40,929 bases of DNA from an uncultured Lachnospiraceae bacterium (GCA_902781215.1 CACZIO010000025.1:1-40929), one strand, 5' to 3'; positions 24,814 to 33,114 are shown, numbered from the stretch's first letter. Made by a program: numbers and translations. Notes: generated by a model from the sequence alone, not told the origin.

Positions 24814-25962
24814 TTACAGCTCGACCCAGACATTGCCCTTTTTGTGGGATTCCACGCAGGCGTGGACAAAGCGCATCCCGTCTACGCCGTCGCGGATGTC
24901 CGGGAAGGTCCAGTCCCCCGGCTCCCGCCCCTCTTTCCGGGCGAGCAGGACCTGCGCATAGGACCGGTAGATATTTCCGAAGGCTTCATAGAAGCCCTCG
25001 TGATGGCCCGCCGAGACGCGGTTGAGACGGTCGCTCTGCGGTGTCATATAGCCTTTCCCCGCCTCCAGAAGCTGCGTGGCGCCGCCCCGGGGCGTATGCC
25101 GCAGGATGTCCGGCTGCGTGTGGTCCCATTCCAGGGACCCCTTCGTCCCGATGACGTAAATGGCGGGGCTGCAGGTCTTGCCCATGGCGATCTGGGACGC
25201 CCACAGGTCTCCGGTCTTCCCGTCGCCCAGGTCCAGCAGGACCGTGGTGTTGGTCTCCAGGGGGAGCCAGGCCGGATAGGTGTCAAACATGGCCAGGACG
25301 CGGCGGATCCGCAGGCCGGTGAACTGAACCAGAAGCTGCTCCGCGTGGGTCCCCAGGTCGCCCGTGCAGAGGGCCTCTCCCACTGCTTCAGGCTGGAAGC
25401 GCCAGGGCAGGTCTCCCTCCGGCTTCTCGTCCGCCGTCGATTCGATCACCCAGTCCTCCGGATGCTGGACGCGGACATGGAGGATGTCACCGATCACGCC
25501 CTGCCGGATCATCTCGCGCGCCTGGCGGATCACCGCATAGCCTGTGTAGCCGTAGGTCACGCCGACCAGGAGGTCTTTTTCCTTTGCGATCCGCTCCAGG
25601 TCCAGGGCCTGGTCCAGTGTCAGGGTCAGGGGCTTGTCACACATGACATGGATCCCCCTCTCCATAAAATATTTTGCTGCCTCGTAATGGCTGGCGTTGG
25701 GGGTCATGATGGAGACGAAATCGATCCCGTCCTCTCTTGCCGCCTCCGCATCGGCCATTTCCCTGTAGTCGTGATAGACGCGGTCCCTGTCGACCCCCCA
25801 GGCCTCCGCCGTCTCCAGGCTCGCCTCAAAATGACGGGAAAAGCATCCCGCGCACAGCTCCGTCAGATCGTCCATGCCGGCCGCGTGCCTGTGCACATCT
25901 CCTATATAGGAGGCGAGACCGCCGCCGACCATCCCGTATCTCAGTCTGCTTCTTCCACTCAT
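24814..25962 (-). CDS. Gfo/Idh/MocA-family oxidoreductase
   Basis: 382-residue NAD(P)-dependent oxidoreductase, intact. The Rossmann motif MVGGGLASYIGDVHR is at the N-terminus, the catalytic lysine is in VMCDKPLTLT, and the Asp/His pair fits GDLGTHAEQLL. The C-terminal domain ends with the HACVESHKKGNVWVEL type of tail. It is longer than IolG and differs from the iolG gene in this window; relatives oxidise or reduce sugars, inositols or their keto forms. AGGAAGAGGAGG-like purines precede the ATG at 25962. It is monocistronic, between a broken oxidoreductase gene and an AraC remnant. A role with another inositol isomer or sugar acid is inference; the substrate is unknown. Confidence 0.88.
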   Translation of the reverse strand: MSGRSRLRYGMVGGGLASYIGDVHRHAAGMDDLTELCAGCFSRHFEASLETAEAWGVDRDRVYHDYREMADAEAAREDGIDFVSIMTPNASHYEAAKYFMERGIHVMCDKPLTLTLDQALDLERIAKEKDLLVGVTYGYTGYAVIRQAREMIRQGVIGDILHVRVQHPEDWVIESTADEKPEGDLPWRFQPEAVGEALCTGDLGTHAEQLLVQFTGLRIRRVLAMFDTYPAWLPLETNTTVLLDLGDGKTGDLWASQIAMGKTCSPAIYVIGTKGSLEWDHTQPDILRHTPRGGATQLLEAGKGYMTPQSDRLNRVSAGHHEGFYEAFGNIYRSYAQVLLARKEGREPGDWTFPDIRDGVDGMRFVHACVESHKKGNVWVEL

Positions 25963-26027
25963 TCTTCCTCTTTCCTCCGTCGTTTACTCAGCTGTGTCTA
26001 TGTCCCTCTTGCAATGAAAGCAAGCAA

Positions 26028-26403
26028 TCATTTTCCCTGTTCTCTCACGACATACTGTCTGCGGAACTCTCCCGGCGCCATCCCGACATGCCGTGAAAAC
26101 TGCTGGTTGAAATGGCTCTGCGCGTCATATCCGAGGCTGAAGGCGATCTCCGAGATCGACCGGTCCGTGTGGATGAGCTGGGTCTGCGCCTCTCCGATAC
26201 GTCTCTTCTGCAGGTAGGACATGGGGGAATACCCGCTCATGTCCTTGAATACATGCGCCATGTAGTAGGTGCTCACATGCAGGGCATCCGCGATCTCCTT
26301 GAAAAATGCACTCTGCATCATGTTTTACAAAACACTGCACATGCAGCTTTTTTTCCTCTTTGTTGCTCAACTCATCCAACTCCTGCAGTACACATTTTTC
26401 CAT
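26028..26403 (-). pseudogene. AraC-family regulator remnant, frameshifted in a homopolymer
   Basis: The frame open from 26321 to 26028 encodes a nearly complete AraC DNA-binding domain: FFKEIADALHVSTYYMAHVFKD and ISEIAFSLGYDAQSHFNQQFSRHVGMAPGEFR. The missing first helix of that domain is found just upstream in another frame (CFVKHDAECIF). The frames meet in an A5 run at 26302-26306 (plus strand), so an indel there broke the gene. A stop precedes the in-frame ATG and no ribosome-binding site is present. The effector-binding N-terminal domain is not recognisable. It was probably the regulator of the oxidoreductase gene downstream. Confidence 0.65.
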
Positions 26404-26591
26404 GTCTGAGCTTCCGGAACTGCCTTTTCTCTGCAGACTCATGCGGCTGAAGCAGCAAGATGGCCAAGTCATAACCGGCTGTTATGTTTCATGACCATTT
26501 TTATAGCAGCCGTCACGAAAATGCCCCTGTTTTTTTCAAAAAGAGCGAATTCCGGTTCTATTTTACACCAAACCGGCACCCATTTCGACAG

Positions 26592-26630
26592 CAAAAAGAC
26601 GTCCCGCAAACAGCCTGTCTGCGGGACGTC
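26592..26630 (-). terminator. Terminator of the inositol ABC transporter-iolG operon
   Basis: A perfect 11-base stem (26598-26608 with 26620-26630) is followed on the minus strand by TTTTTG. It lies 126 bases past the iolG stop. The gap 26404-26755 otherwise shows nothing recognisable. Confidence 0.88.
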
Positions 26631-26755
26631 CCGTATATACCGTCTTATAGTAAATTCTGTCCCGGATCCAGATGTCTACGCTTTATACACATCTGTCTCT
26701 TTGCGGGCAGGCAAAACCGTTCGGCCCTGCCATACCGGGTCCTCTGAAAGACCGA

Positions 26756-27778
26756 TTATGCCTCGATCTCGTCAAGCTTGACGGGACGGCCTTCCTTGAG
26801 GGACTTCTTGGCAGCGATCGCGATACGGACGGGCTCAAGACCATCCTTGCCGCCGACAGGGACTTCCTTGTCGTTGAGGACAGCGTCTACGAAAGCCTTG
26901 GTCTCAGCGACGAAAGCGTCGTTGTAGCGCTCAAGGAAGAAGTAGGTGGGCTTTGCGGACTCAACGGTCTCAGCGGTGCTGATGAAAGCCTCGTTCTCGA
27001 GGTGGTTGTTATCCTGGACAGCGCCCTTCTCGCAGAGGACTTCGACTCTCTGGTCGTAGCCGTAAGGAGCCTGGCGGCAGTTGTCGATGACACCGATGGC
27101 GCCGTTCGCGAATTTCAGGGTAACGATGGCAGTGTCGACATCGTCGTACTCTGCATAGCCGGGATCGGTCAGGACTGCGCCGGTTGCGGAAACTTCCACA
27201 ACATCGCTGCCGGACAGATAGCGGACCATATCAAAGTCGTGGATCATCATGTCGGTGAAGATACCGCCGGAAACAGCGACATAAGACATGGGCGGGCCTG
27301 CGGGATCGCGGGAGCAGACCTTGACGACATAGGGCTTGCCGAGCTTGCCGGAAGCGACGACGTCACGGACAGCCTTGTGGCTTCTGTCAAAGCGGCGGAC
27401 GAAACCGACCTGGAGCTTGACGCCGGCCTTCTCGACCTCAGCCAGAGCCTCTTTGATCTTGGCGACTTCTGTATCGATGGGCTTCTCGCAGAAGATGTGC
27501 TTGCCGGCCTTGGCAGCGCGGATCATGAACTCAGCGTGTGTGTTGGTGGAGGAGCAGATGAAAACTGCATCCACGTCGTCAGCAGAGAAGACATCCTCGG
27601 GATCCTTGGATGTGCGGGCGATGCCGATGCTCTTTGCCCACTCTTCCATCTTCTCGTTCATGAAAGGATCAGCTACGATCACTACTTCAGCGTCCGGAAC
27701 AAAGTTCTGGATGTTTGTGCCGTGCAGGTTGCCGATACGACCTGCGCCCAGAAGACCGATTCTAAGTTTCTTGCCCAT
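26756..27778 (-). CDS. iolG: Inositol 2-dehydrogenase
   Basis: NAD-dependent dehydrogenase of the Gfo/Idh/MocA family, 340 residues, oxidising myo-inositol (or a close isomer) to 2-keto-myo-inositol, the first catabolic step. Seen are the Rossmann motif GLLGAGRIGNLHG, the catalytic lysine in FCEKPIDTE, the RRFDRSHKAV segment and the Asp/His pair in GGIFTDMMIHDFDMVRYL. GGAGG lies just upstream of the ATG at 27778; an in-frame ATG further up lacks support. It is last in the operon with the ABC importer and is followed by a terminator. It supplies the substrate of IolE encoded in the other operon. Confidence 0.93.
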   Translation of the reverse strand: MGKKLRIGLLGAGRIGNLHGTNIQNFVPDAEVVIVADPFMNEKMEEWAKSIGIARTSKDPEDVFSADDVDAVFICSSTNTHAEFMIRAAKAGKHIFCEKPIDTEVAKIKEALAEVEKAGVKLQVGFVRRFDRSHKAVRDVVASGKLGKPYVVKVCSRDPAGPPMSYVAVSGGIFTDMMIHDFDMVRYLSGSDVVEVSATGAVLTDPGYAEYDDVDTAIVTLKFANGAIGVIDNCRQAPYGYDQRVEVLCEKGAVQDNNHLENEAFISTAETVESAKPTYFFLERYNDAFVAETKAFVDAVLNDKEVPVGGKDGLEPVRIAIAAKKSLKEGRPVKLDEIEA

Positions 27779-27803
27779 TTTTTCCTCCTGAAAAAAGATT
27801 TCT

Positions 27804-27961
27804 GATACATATCTCCCTGTGATCCGGTCCATGTCCGCTTGTCCGATCCATTTTCGGGGAACCCGGTCCATATGTATCAAAGAAAGAAGATTTTATAACT
27901 CCGCTTTCCCCGAAGCTTCGAAGATGTCTGACCACGGAGCGCTTCGCTCCGGAAAAAGCGG
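27804..27961 (-). other. Structured intercistronic region between the permease gene and iolG
   Basis: GATACATAT (27804-27812) pairs perfectly with 27870-27878. CCGCTTT (27901-27907) pairs with AAAGCGG (27955-27961) and encloses a CGAAGCTTCG palindrome and a CGGAGC-N5-GCTCCG hairpin (27935-27951), like a branched RNA fold. No T-tract ends it. It could set iolG mRNA stability. The gap 27779-28110 has no other gene. Confidence 0.5.
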
Positions 27962-28060
27962 AATAGTTACCCTTACACAATAGGATAATATATATCCCGT
28001 TTTTCACAATGGCTGATATTGCTTTCCTGCGAAAATCAGCCATGGCGAGCCGGCCATTAT

Positions 28061-28130
28061 GCGGCCTTTGGCAATGGACGCCGTCAGGCGGCCTTTGGCA
28101 ATGGACGCTGTTAAGCGGCCTTTGCTGCTG
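28061..28130 (-). repeat. 27-base tandem repeat copying the permease gene 3' end
   Basis: Three copies with period 27 start at 28061, 28088 and 28115 with GCGGCCTTTG; the first two share GGCAATGGACG. The copy at 28115 encodes the last residues (KAA) of the permease gene. Read in that gene's frame, each later copy again ends in ...PLPKAA and a stop codon, so the stop is triplicated. Confidence 0.85.
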
Positions 28131-29100
28131 CCTCTTTACGGCGAGCCTTCGCTGCCATGCTCTCACGTGTGACGTCGAGCAGGACGGCGCCGATGATAAC
28201 GAGACCCAGGACCATGTTCTGGACTGCGGAGTCAACGGACAGAAGGGTGAAGCCGTTACGCAGGGTAGCGATGACCAGGGCACCGATGATGGTACCGAAC
28301 ATGGTACCTTTACCACCCATGAAGGATGCGCCGCCGATGACGCAGGATGCGATGGCGTCTGTATCGTAGGGCTGGATCGCGTTCGCGCCGTTGCAGATAC
28401 CGGAACGGCCGACGGAGACGAGACCTGCGATGGCTGCCATGAAGCCGGACAGGGCATAGCAGAAGGTCAGGACGTTGGCTGCGTCGATACCGGACAGGCG
28501 GGTTGCCTCCATGTTACCGCCTGCGCAGTAGATGGAGCGGCCCAGTGCCGTGCGGGTCAGGACGATGTGCATGATGACGTAGATGATGACAACGACGATG
28601 AAGCTGACGGGGAAGCCGCCGATGGTGGCGGAGCCCAGTGCCATGACGCCGTTCGGGAAACCGGAGATCATCTGGGAGCCGGTGACCAGCAGAGCTGCGC
28701 CCCAGAGGAAGTTCTTCATACCAAGGGTGGATACGAAGGGGTGAGGCAGGTGCAGTCTGGTCAGCAGAGTACCGTTGATCAGACCGATGCAGGTGCCGGC
28801 GACCAGGGCGATGATGATCAGGATGACGGGGTTGGTCATGCCGCCCTTGACCAGCATACCGAGGATGCAGGCGCAGAAGGTCGCGTTCGCACCGACGGAG
28901 AGGTCGATACCGGCTGTGATCAGGCAGAGCAGCATACCGGTGGACAGCAGAGCGGTGAAGGATGTCTGCTTCAGGACAGACATGATGTTGCTATAGGTCA
29001 TGAAGTTCGGGCTGGCGATGGTCAGGACCACACAGAGGATCAGCAGAGCGCCGAGTGTGCCCAGATAGGACGACAGACCGCCTAATTTACTATTTTTCAT
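28111..29100 (-). CDS. Ribose/inositol-type ABC transporter permease
   Basis: 329-residue membrane permease of the RbsC family (BPD_transp_2), with about eight to ten hydrophobic segments. Family motifs include LITAGIDLSVGANATF near the N-terminus, the AGGNMEATRLSGI segment and YDTDAIASCVIGGASFMGGKGT, which contacts the ATPase. The C-terminus is an Ala/Lys-rich cytoplasmic tail ending in KAA. GGAGG precedes the ATG. It lies between the ATPase gene and iolG, so the importer probably carries myo-inositol or a related cyclitol; ribose-type sugars cannot be excluded by sequence alone. Confidence 0.92.
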   Translation of the reverse strand: MKNSKLGGLSSYLGTLGALLILCVVLTIASPNFMTYSNIMSVLKQTSFTALLSTGMLLCLITAGIDLSVGANATFCACILGMLVKGGMTNPVILIIIALVAGTCIGLINGTLLTRLHLPHPFVSTLGMKNFLWGAALLVTGSQMISGFPNGVMALGSATIGGFPVSFIVVVIIYVIMHIVLTRTALGRSIYCAGGNMEATRLSGIDAANVLTFCYALSGFMAAIAGLVSVGRSGICNGANAIQPYDTDAIASCVIGGASFMGGKGTMFGTIIGALVIATLRNGFTLLSVDSAVQNMVLGLVIIGAVLLDVTRESMAAKARRKEAAAKAA

Positions 29101-29171
29101 GAATGTATTCCTCCAACAAATTGGCCGCGCGTTGCGCGTTGAAAACGTAATATCTGACGGTGATCATCAGA

Positions 29172-30677
29172 TCAATCGTCTAATGTACCACCCCAGGCTG
29201 CCTTCATGAGGCTCTCCTGGTTGAAGTGCTTGCTGTCGCGGTCAACGACGGCCTTGACAACGCCTTCGCGCATGACGACCACGCGGTCGGACATGCCCAG
29301 GATCTCCGGCATTTCGGAGGAGACCATGATGACGCACTTGCCTTCCTTGACCAGGCGGTTCATAACATTGTAGACCTCGATCTTGGCGCCGACGTCGATA
29401 CCGCGGGTCGGCTCGTCGAAGATGTAGATCTCCGCGTCTGTGTTGACCCACTTGCCGATGACGACCTTCTGCTGGTTACCGCCGGACAGCTGGCCGACGA
29501 TCTCGTCGATGGAAGGTGTCTTGATCTTCAGGGATTCGATGTTCTCCGTACCCTTTTCAACGATGCGCTTCTGGTTGAGGAAGATGCCGTCGCAGAAGCC
29601 CTTGAGGTTGGCGAGGATCAGGTTGTTGCGGATGGACTCCGCCAGTACCAGACCCTGGCCCTTGCGGTCCTCGGTGAGGAAGGCGATGCCTGCCGCGATG
29701 GCCTGTTTGGGATTCTTGATCGTCACTTCTTTTCCGTCAATGTAGATCTTGCCGCCGTCAATGGGATCCGCGCCGAAGATGGCGCGCATGGTCTCTGTGC
29801 GGCCCGCGCCGACGAGGCCTGCAAAGCCCAGGACCTGTCCGCGGTATGCTTCGAAGCTGACATCGTGCAGGACGCCGCCCTCCTCCAGGTGCTCGACCTT
29901 GAGAGCAACTTCGCCCTTTGTGCCGAATTCCTTGGGGAAGAGGTTGTCCAGGGAGCGGCCGACCATGGCCGCGATCAGGGAGTCGTTGTCCCAGTCCTTG
30001 ATGTCCCTTGTGTCAATGTACTGGCCGTCGCGGATGACCTCCACGCGGTCACACAGCTCGAAGAGCTCTTCCAGTTTGTGGGAGACGAAGACGATGCCGA
30101 TGCCTCTGCCCTTGAGGTCGCGGCAGGTCTTCATCAGCTGCTCGACTTCCTTCTCGCCCAGGGAGGAGGTCGGCTCATCCATGATGATCATCTTCGCGTC
30201 GATCAGGACCGCCTTGGCGATCTCGATCATCTGCTGCACGCCCATACCGAAGGTGCCGGCCGGCTTGGTCGGGTCGACGTCCTGGCCGAGGGAGGCCATG
30301 ACTTCCTTCGCTCTCTTGTGCATGTATCCGTAGTCCAGGAGTCCGCCCGGACCTTTTTTCCATTTGTTGATAAAGATATTGTCCGTGATACTCAGGAGCT
30401 TCTCGATGTTCAGCTCCTGGTAGACGCACGCGATACCCGCCGCCGCCGAGTCATTCGGGTTGTGGAAGGTCATCTGCTGACCGTCGACGTAGATCTCACC
30501 CTCATCCGGTTTATGAACGCCGGTGAGCACCTTGATCAGGGTCGACTTGCCTGCGCCGTTCTCACCGATCAGGCCGAGGATCTCGCCCGGCTTGACGGAG
30601 AGCTGCATCTTGTCAAGTGCCTTGACACCCGGAAATATCTTTGTGCAATTTTTCAATTCCACAATATATTCGCTCAT
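29172..30677 (-). CDS. Ribose/inositol-type ABC transporter ATP-binding protein (two ABC domains)
   Basis: 501-residue double ATPase of the RbsA/MglA family. The first domain has Walker A GENGAGKST (38-46) and Walker B MIIMDEPTSSLGE. The second has the degenerate P-loop GLVGAGRTE typical of these proteins, with the signature LSGGNQQKVVIGKW and IYIFDEPTRGIDVGAK. The gene is 71 bases upstream of the permease gene in transcription order. A hairpin with a T-tract separates it from the binding-protein gene, probably lowering its expression relative to that gene. Context points to inositol as cargo. Confidence 0.94.
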   Translation of the reverse strand: MSEYIVELKNCTKIFPGVKALDKMQLSVKPGEILGLIGENGAGKSTLIKVLTGVHKPDEGEIYVDGQQMTFHNPNDSAAAGIACVYQELNIEKLLSITDNIFINKWKKGPGGLLDYGYMHKRAKEVMASLGQDVDPTKPAGTFGMGVQQMIEIAKAVLIDAKMIIMDEPTSSLGEKEVEQLMKTCRDLKGRGIGIVFVSHKLEELFELCDRVEVIRDGQYIDTRDIKDWDNDSLIAAMVGRSLDNLFPKEFGTKGEVALKVEHLEEGGVLHDVSFEAYRGQVLGFAGLVGAGRTETMRAIFGADPIDGGKIYIDGKEVTIKNPKQAIAAGIAFLTEDRKGQGLVLAESIRNNLILANLKGFCDGIFLNQKRIVEKGTENIESLKIKTPSIDEIVGQLSGGNQQKVVIGKWVNTDAEIYIFDEPTRGIDVGAKIEVYNVMNRLVKEGKCVIMVSSEMPEILGMSDRVVVMREGVVKAVVDRDSKHFNQESLMKAAWGGTLDD

Positions 30678-30718
30678 AAGGAGATATTCCTTTCTATCCT
30701 GTAATTGATCCCGTACAT

Positions 30719-30764
30719 AAAAACGGACTCTTCACCGGTCTTCGAAAGTCCGATGAAGAGTCCA
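30719..30764 (-). terminator. Partial terminator between binding-protein and ATPase genes
   Basis: GGACTCTTCA (30726-30735) and TGAAGAGTCC (30755-30764) form a perfect 10-base stem, followed on the minus strand by GTTTTTATG. Placement inside the operon suggests attenuation that favours the binding protein. The gap 30678-30932 contains no gene. Confidence 0.78.
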
Positions 30765-30932
30765 TTCGTTTCCTGATAACCCAGGATGTTTCTTCAGGAC
30801 TTGCCCGCCGGCACACGAATTGTCATGAGCCGACTGTTTCCTTCAGATTAAACTTCTGATCTGTCCCCTTTATGCTTCGAAACAGTTGTCATGCATTCAC
30901 ACGATCTGCCCGAAAGTCCGAAACAGACTCAA

Positions 30933-31985
30933 TTATTTGCCGTAGCTGTTCAGAGTGTCGATGTGCTCCTGAGCGTTGTCCTTGGTGATGATGGTGTAAC
31001 CGGAATCAACAACGGGATCAACCTGCTCGCCGTTCAGGTATGCGACCATGGTCTCAACAGCCTTGTAGGCCATGTTGTAAGGGTTCTGAGCGGTGGACAT
31101 GGTCATCTTGCCATCCAGGATCGCCTGTGCGGCAGGGATCTGGCCGTCAAAGCCAAGGAAGATGGTGTTCTTGTAGCCTTCCAGACCGAGCTCAGCTGCC
31201 TTGTTCGCGGCTGCCAGAGCCATGTCGTCGTTGTTCGCGCAAATGATTGCGACTCCTTCAGGGTGATTCGACATGATACCTTCCATGCAGGTAACAGCCT
31301 TGTCAGCGACAGCATCTGCATACTGCACTTCGTCCTCAAGGAAGTCGCCGCCATTCTCCTCGATACCTGCAATGTAGCCGTTCATACGGGCGGTGTTGGT
31401 GCCGTCACCCTGGACGCCTGCGATCTCGATGCACTTGATCTCTTTCCAGCCTGCAGCCTTTGCGGCCTCGACTGCTGCGGCAGCGCCGGCCTTTGCGGCC
31501 TCTTCGTTACCGGTTCCGATGAAGGAGATGACTTCGGGGGCATCGATTCTGGAATCGAGTGCCATGATGGGCTTGTCCGTGCCGGCGATCAGAGTCTTGA
31601 CTGTGTCGGCCTGCAGGGGAGCGATGATGTATCCGTCGTAAGCGCCGGACCCCAGATCGGTCTGGATCATGTTCATCTGCTCGTCATAAGAAGTCTCCGA
31701 AGGCGGGCCCTTGACATCGACGGTCACGCCGGGGTGCTCCTTGGCATACGCCTCAGCGCCTGCCTGAATGTAGGTCCAGTACTCGGAAGACAGAGTCTTG
31801 CAGATGACGTCGATCTTGTACTCGCCGTCTCCTGCCTCTGCCGGAGCTGCTGCCTCGCCTGTCGCTGCAGCATCAGCCGCCGGAGCGCTGCTGGAGCTGG
31901 AGCTTCCGCTGCCGGAGCCGCCGCAGGCTACCATGGAGACTGCGACTGCACCTGCGAGCAGGGCCGCAAATAACCTTTTCTTCAT
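30933..31985 (-). CDS. Sugar/inositol ABC transporter substrate-binding lipoprotein
   Basis: 350-residue periplasmic-binding protein of the Peripla_BP_4 (ribose-binding-like) type. The signal peptide MKKRLFAALLAGAVAVSMVAC ends in a lipobox cysteine, followed by a Gly/Ser/Ala-rich linker. The mature part begins YKIDVICKTLSSEYW and contains IIAPLQADTVKTLI and CANNDDMALAAANKA, as in ribose- and inositol-binding proteins. AGGAGG precedes the ATG. First gene of the operon with the ATPase, permease and iolG. Myo-inositol is the likely ligand from context. Confidence 0.93.
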   Translation of the reverse strand: MKKRLFAALLAGAVAVSMVACGGSGSGSSSSSSAPAADAAATGEAAAPAEAGDGEYKIDVICKTLSSEYWTYIQAGAEAYAKEHPGVTVDVKGPPSETSYDEQMNMIQTDLGSGAYDGYIIAPLQADTVKTLIAGTDKPIMALDSRIDAPEVISFIGTGNEEAAKAGAAAAVEAAKAAGWKEIKCIEIAGVQGDGTNTARMNGYIAGIEENGGDFLEDEVQYADAVADKAVTCMEGIMSNHPEGVAIICANNDDMALAAANKAAELGLEGYKNTIFLGFDGQIPAAQAILDGKMTMSTAQNPYNMAYKAVETMVAYLNGEQVDPVVDSGYTIITKDNAQEHIDTLNSYGK

Positions 31986-32037
31986 AGTTACATCCTCCTA
32001 TCTTGTAAATAACACAACGTTACCAGTTACCCCTGAT

Positions 32038-32084
32038 ATTATTTCACAAACAGACCACAATTTCAAACCTATTTTTTGTGAAAT
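32038..32084 (-). promoter_or_regulatory. Promoter of the ABC transporter-iolG operon with flanking inverted repeat
   Basis: Minus strand TTGAAA (32061-32066), 17 bases, AATAAT (32038-32043). Perfect arms ATTTCACAAA (32041-32050) and TTTGTGAAAT (32075-32084) flank the promoter, one over the -10 and one upstream of the -35. They may be a regulator site; they differ from the TGCACGCA and TGTGC motifs elsewhere. Confidence 0.65.
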
Positions 32085-32138
32085 TCAATGAATAAAGGAA
32101 AAAATTATCAGCTCGCATTGTATGCAAAATGCCGAAAC

Positions 32139-32921
32139 TTACACGATGGTCATGATTGCCTTGACGGCCTCCGCGGTTGTGGTCAGCGGGAAGAGTTCGT
32201 AGCCGACATAGCCGGTGTAGCCGATCTCCTCGAGCGCCCTGTACACCCTGGGATAGTAGATCTCGCCGGTGCCGGGCTCGTGGCGGCCAGGCGCGTCCGC
32301 GATGTGGACATGGCCGAAGGTGTCGCCGAAGTTCTTGATCGTGTCGCAGATGCAGCCCTCGTTGATCTGCATGTGGTATGCGTCATAGAGGACCTTCAGC
32401 TTGGGAGAGCCGATCAGGCGGATCATCTCGGCTGCGTCGCTGGTGTACTTGAGGTAGTTGCCGACGTGGTCGGTGGTGATGTTCAGGCCTTCCAGGTTCA
32501 TCTGGATCCCGGTCTTCTCTGCCAGCGCCGCACACTTCTCGAGGTTGCGGAACATGGTGCAGGTCTTGACGGTGTCGGACAGGTTGTCATAGTGGTTGAT
32601 GACGATACCGCCGTCGCCCAGGCCGTTGGAGTGGATGGTCACGCAGGGAGCGTTCAGGAACTTCGCTGTCTCGCAGGACTTCTCCAGATACTCCATATAA
32701 GCTTCTGTCTGCTCGGGATCGATCAGGGACAGGTCGGCGTCACCGTTGAAACCACAGATCGGAATGCCCGCCTTCTCCGCCGCCTCTTTGACAGCGTTCA
32801 GGTCCTTCTCGGGCCAGCCCCAGAACTCAACTGCGTCAAATCCGTCATCCTTCGCCGCCTGGAATCTGTCCAGGAAAGGAATCTCCTGATACAGCGCATC
32901 GATACAAGCAGATCTCTTCAT
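32139..32921 (-). CDS. TIM-barrel isomerase (hydroxypyruvate isomerase/IolI-like)
   Basis: About 260 residues of the xylose isomerase-like TIM-barrel superfamily. The strands carry likely metal ligands in NLEGLN, LYDAYHMQINEG, GHVHIADAPGRHEPGTGEI and VGYELFP; the HIADAPGRHEPGTGEI string is typical of hydroxypyruvate isomerase (Hyi/OtnI) proteins. In inositol clusters, relatives such as IolI isomerise keto-inositols, so either substrate is possible. The start at 32921 has GGAGG nine bases upstream; ATGs at 32927 and 32930 lie too close to it. It has its own promoter and precedes the transporter operon. Confidence 0.85.
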   Translation of the reverse strand: MKRSACIDALYQEIPFLDRFQAAKDDGFDAVEFWGWPEKDLNAVKEAAEKAGIPICGFNGDADLSLIDPEQTEAYMEYLEKSCETAKFLNAPCVTIHSNGLGDGGIVINHYDNLSDTVKTCTMFRNLEKCAALAEKTGIQMNLEGLNITTDHVGNYLKYTSDAAEMIRLIGSPKLKVLYDAYHMQINEGCICDTIKNFGDTFGHVHIADAPGRHEPGTGEIYYPRVYRALEEIGYTGYVGYELFPLTTTAEAVKAIMTIV

Positions 32922-33024
32922 TTTCATCATCCTCCATCACAATTGAATGCGTATCATTGGAATTGCACTTATCTACTGTATTTTGTGCACTCCTTATCGG
33001 ATTCATGTGCACTTTTCGGTTTTC

Positions 33025-33065
33025 TGTGCTATGCACATATTACACTATGACATATGAAAAATCAA
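33025..33065 (-). promoter_or_regulatory. Promoter and operator of the TIM-barrel isomerase gene
   Basis: Minus strand TTGATT (33060-33065), 17 bases, TAATAT (33037-33042). The dyad TGTGC-TAT-GCACA (33025-33037) lies at the start-site position. The same TGTGC-N3-GCACA pattern returns at 33102-33114. GTGCAC half-site palindromes lie near 32985 and 33007. Confidence 0.62.
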
Positions 33066-33101
33066 TTCAAAAAAACTAACAAAAAAGGTTTGCGAATTTT
33101 G

Positions 33102-33114
33102 TGTGCATTGCACA
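33102..33114. promoter_or_regulatory. Upstream TGTGC-N3-GCACA operator copy
   Basis: TGTGCATTGCACA is a perfect palindrome around a central base, 65 bases upstream of the matching dyad over the isomerase start site. Probable auxiliary operator of the LacI-family protein encoded at 33167-34207. Confidence 0.6.

Noticed and set aside
24757-26217. Plus-strand open frame of 486 codons opposite the Gfo/Idh gene
   Set aside because: It is a shadow of the intact oxidoreductase on the minus strand, which has a ribosome-binding site and conserved motifs.
28061-28130. Possible CRISPR array from the 27-base tandem repeat
   Set aside because: The copies are contiguous with no spacers and derive from the permease gene end.
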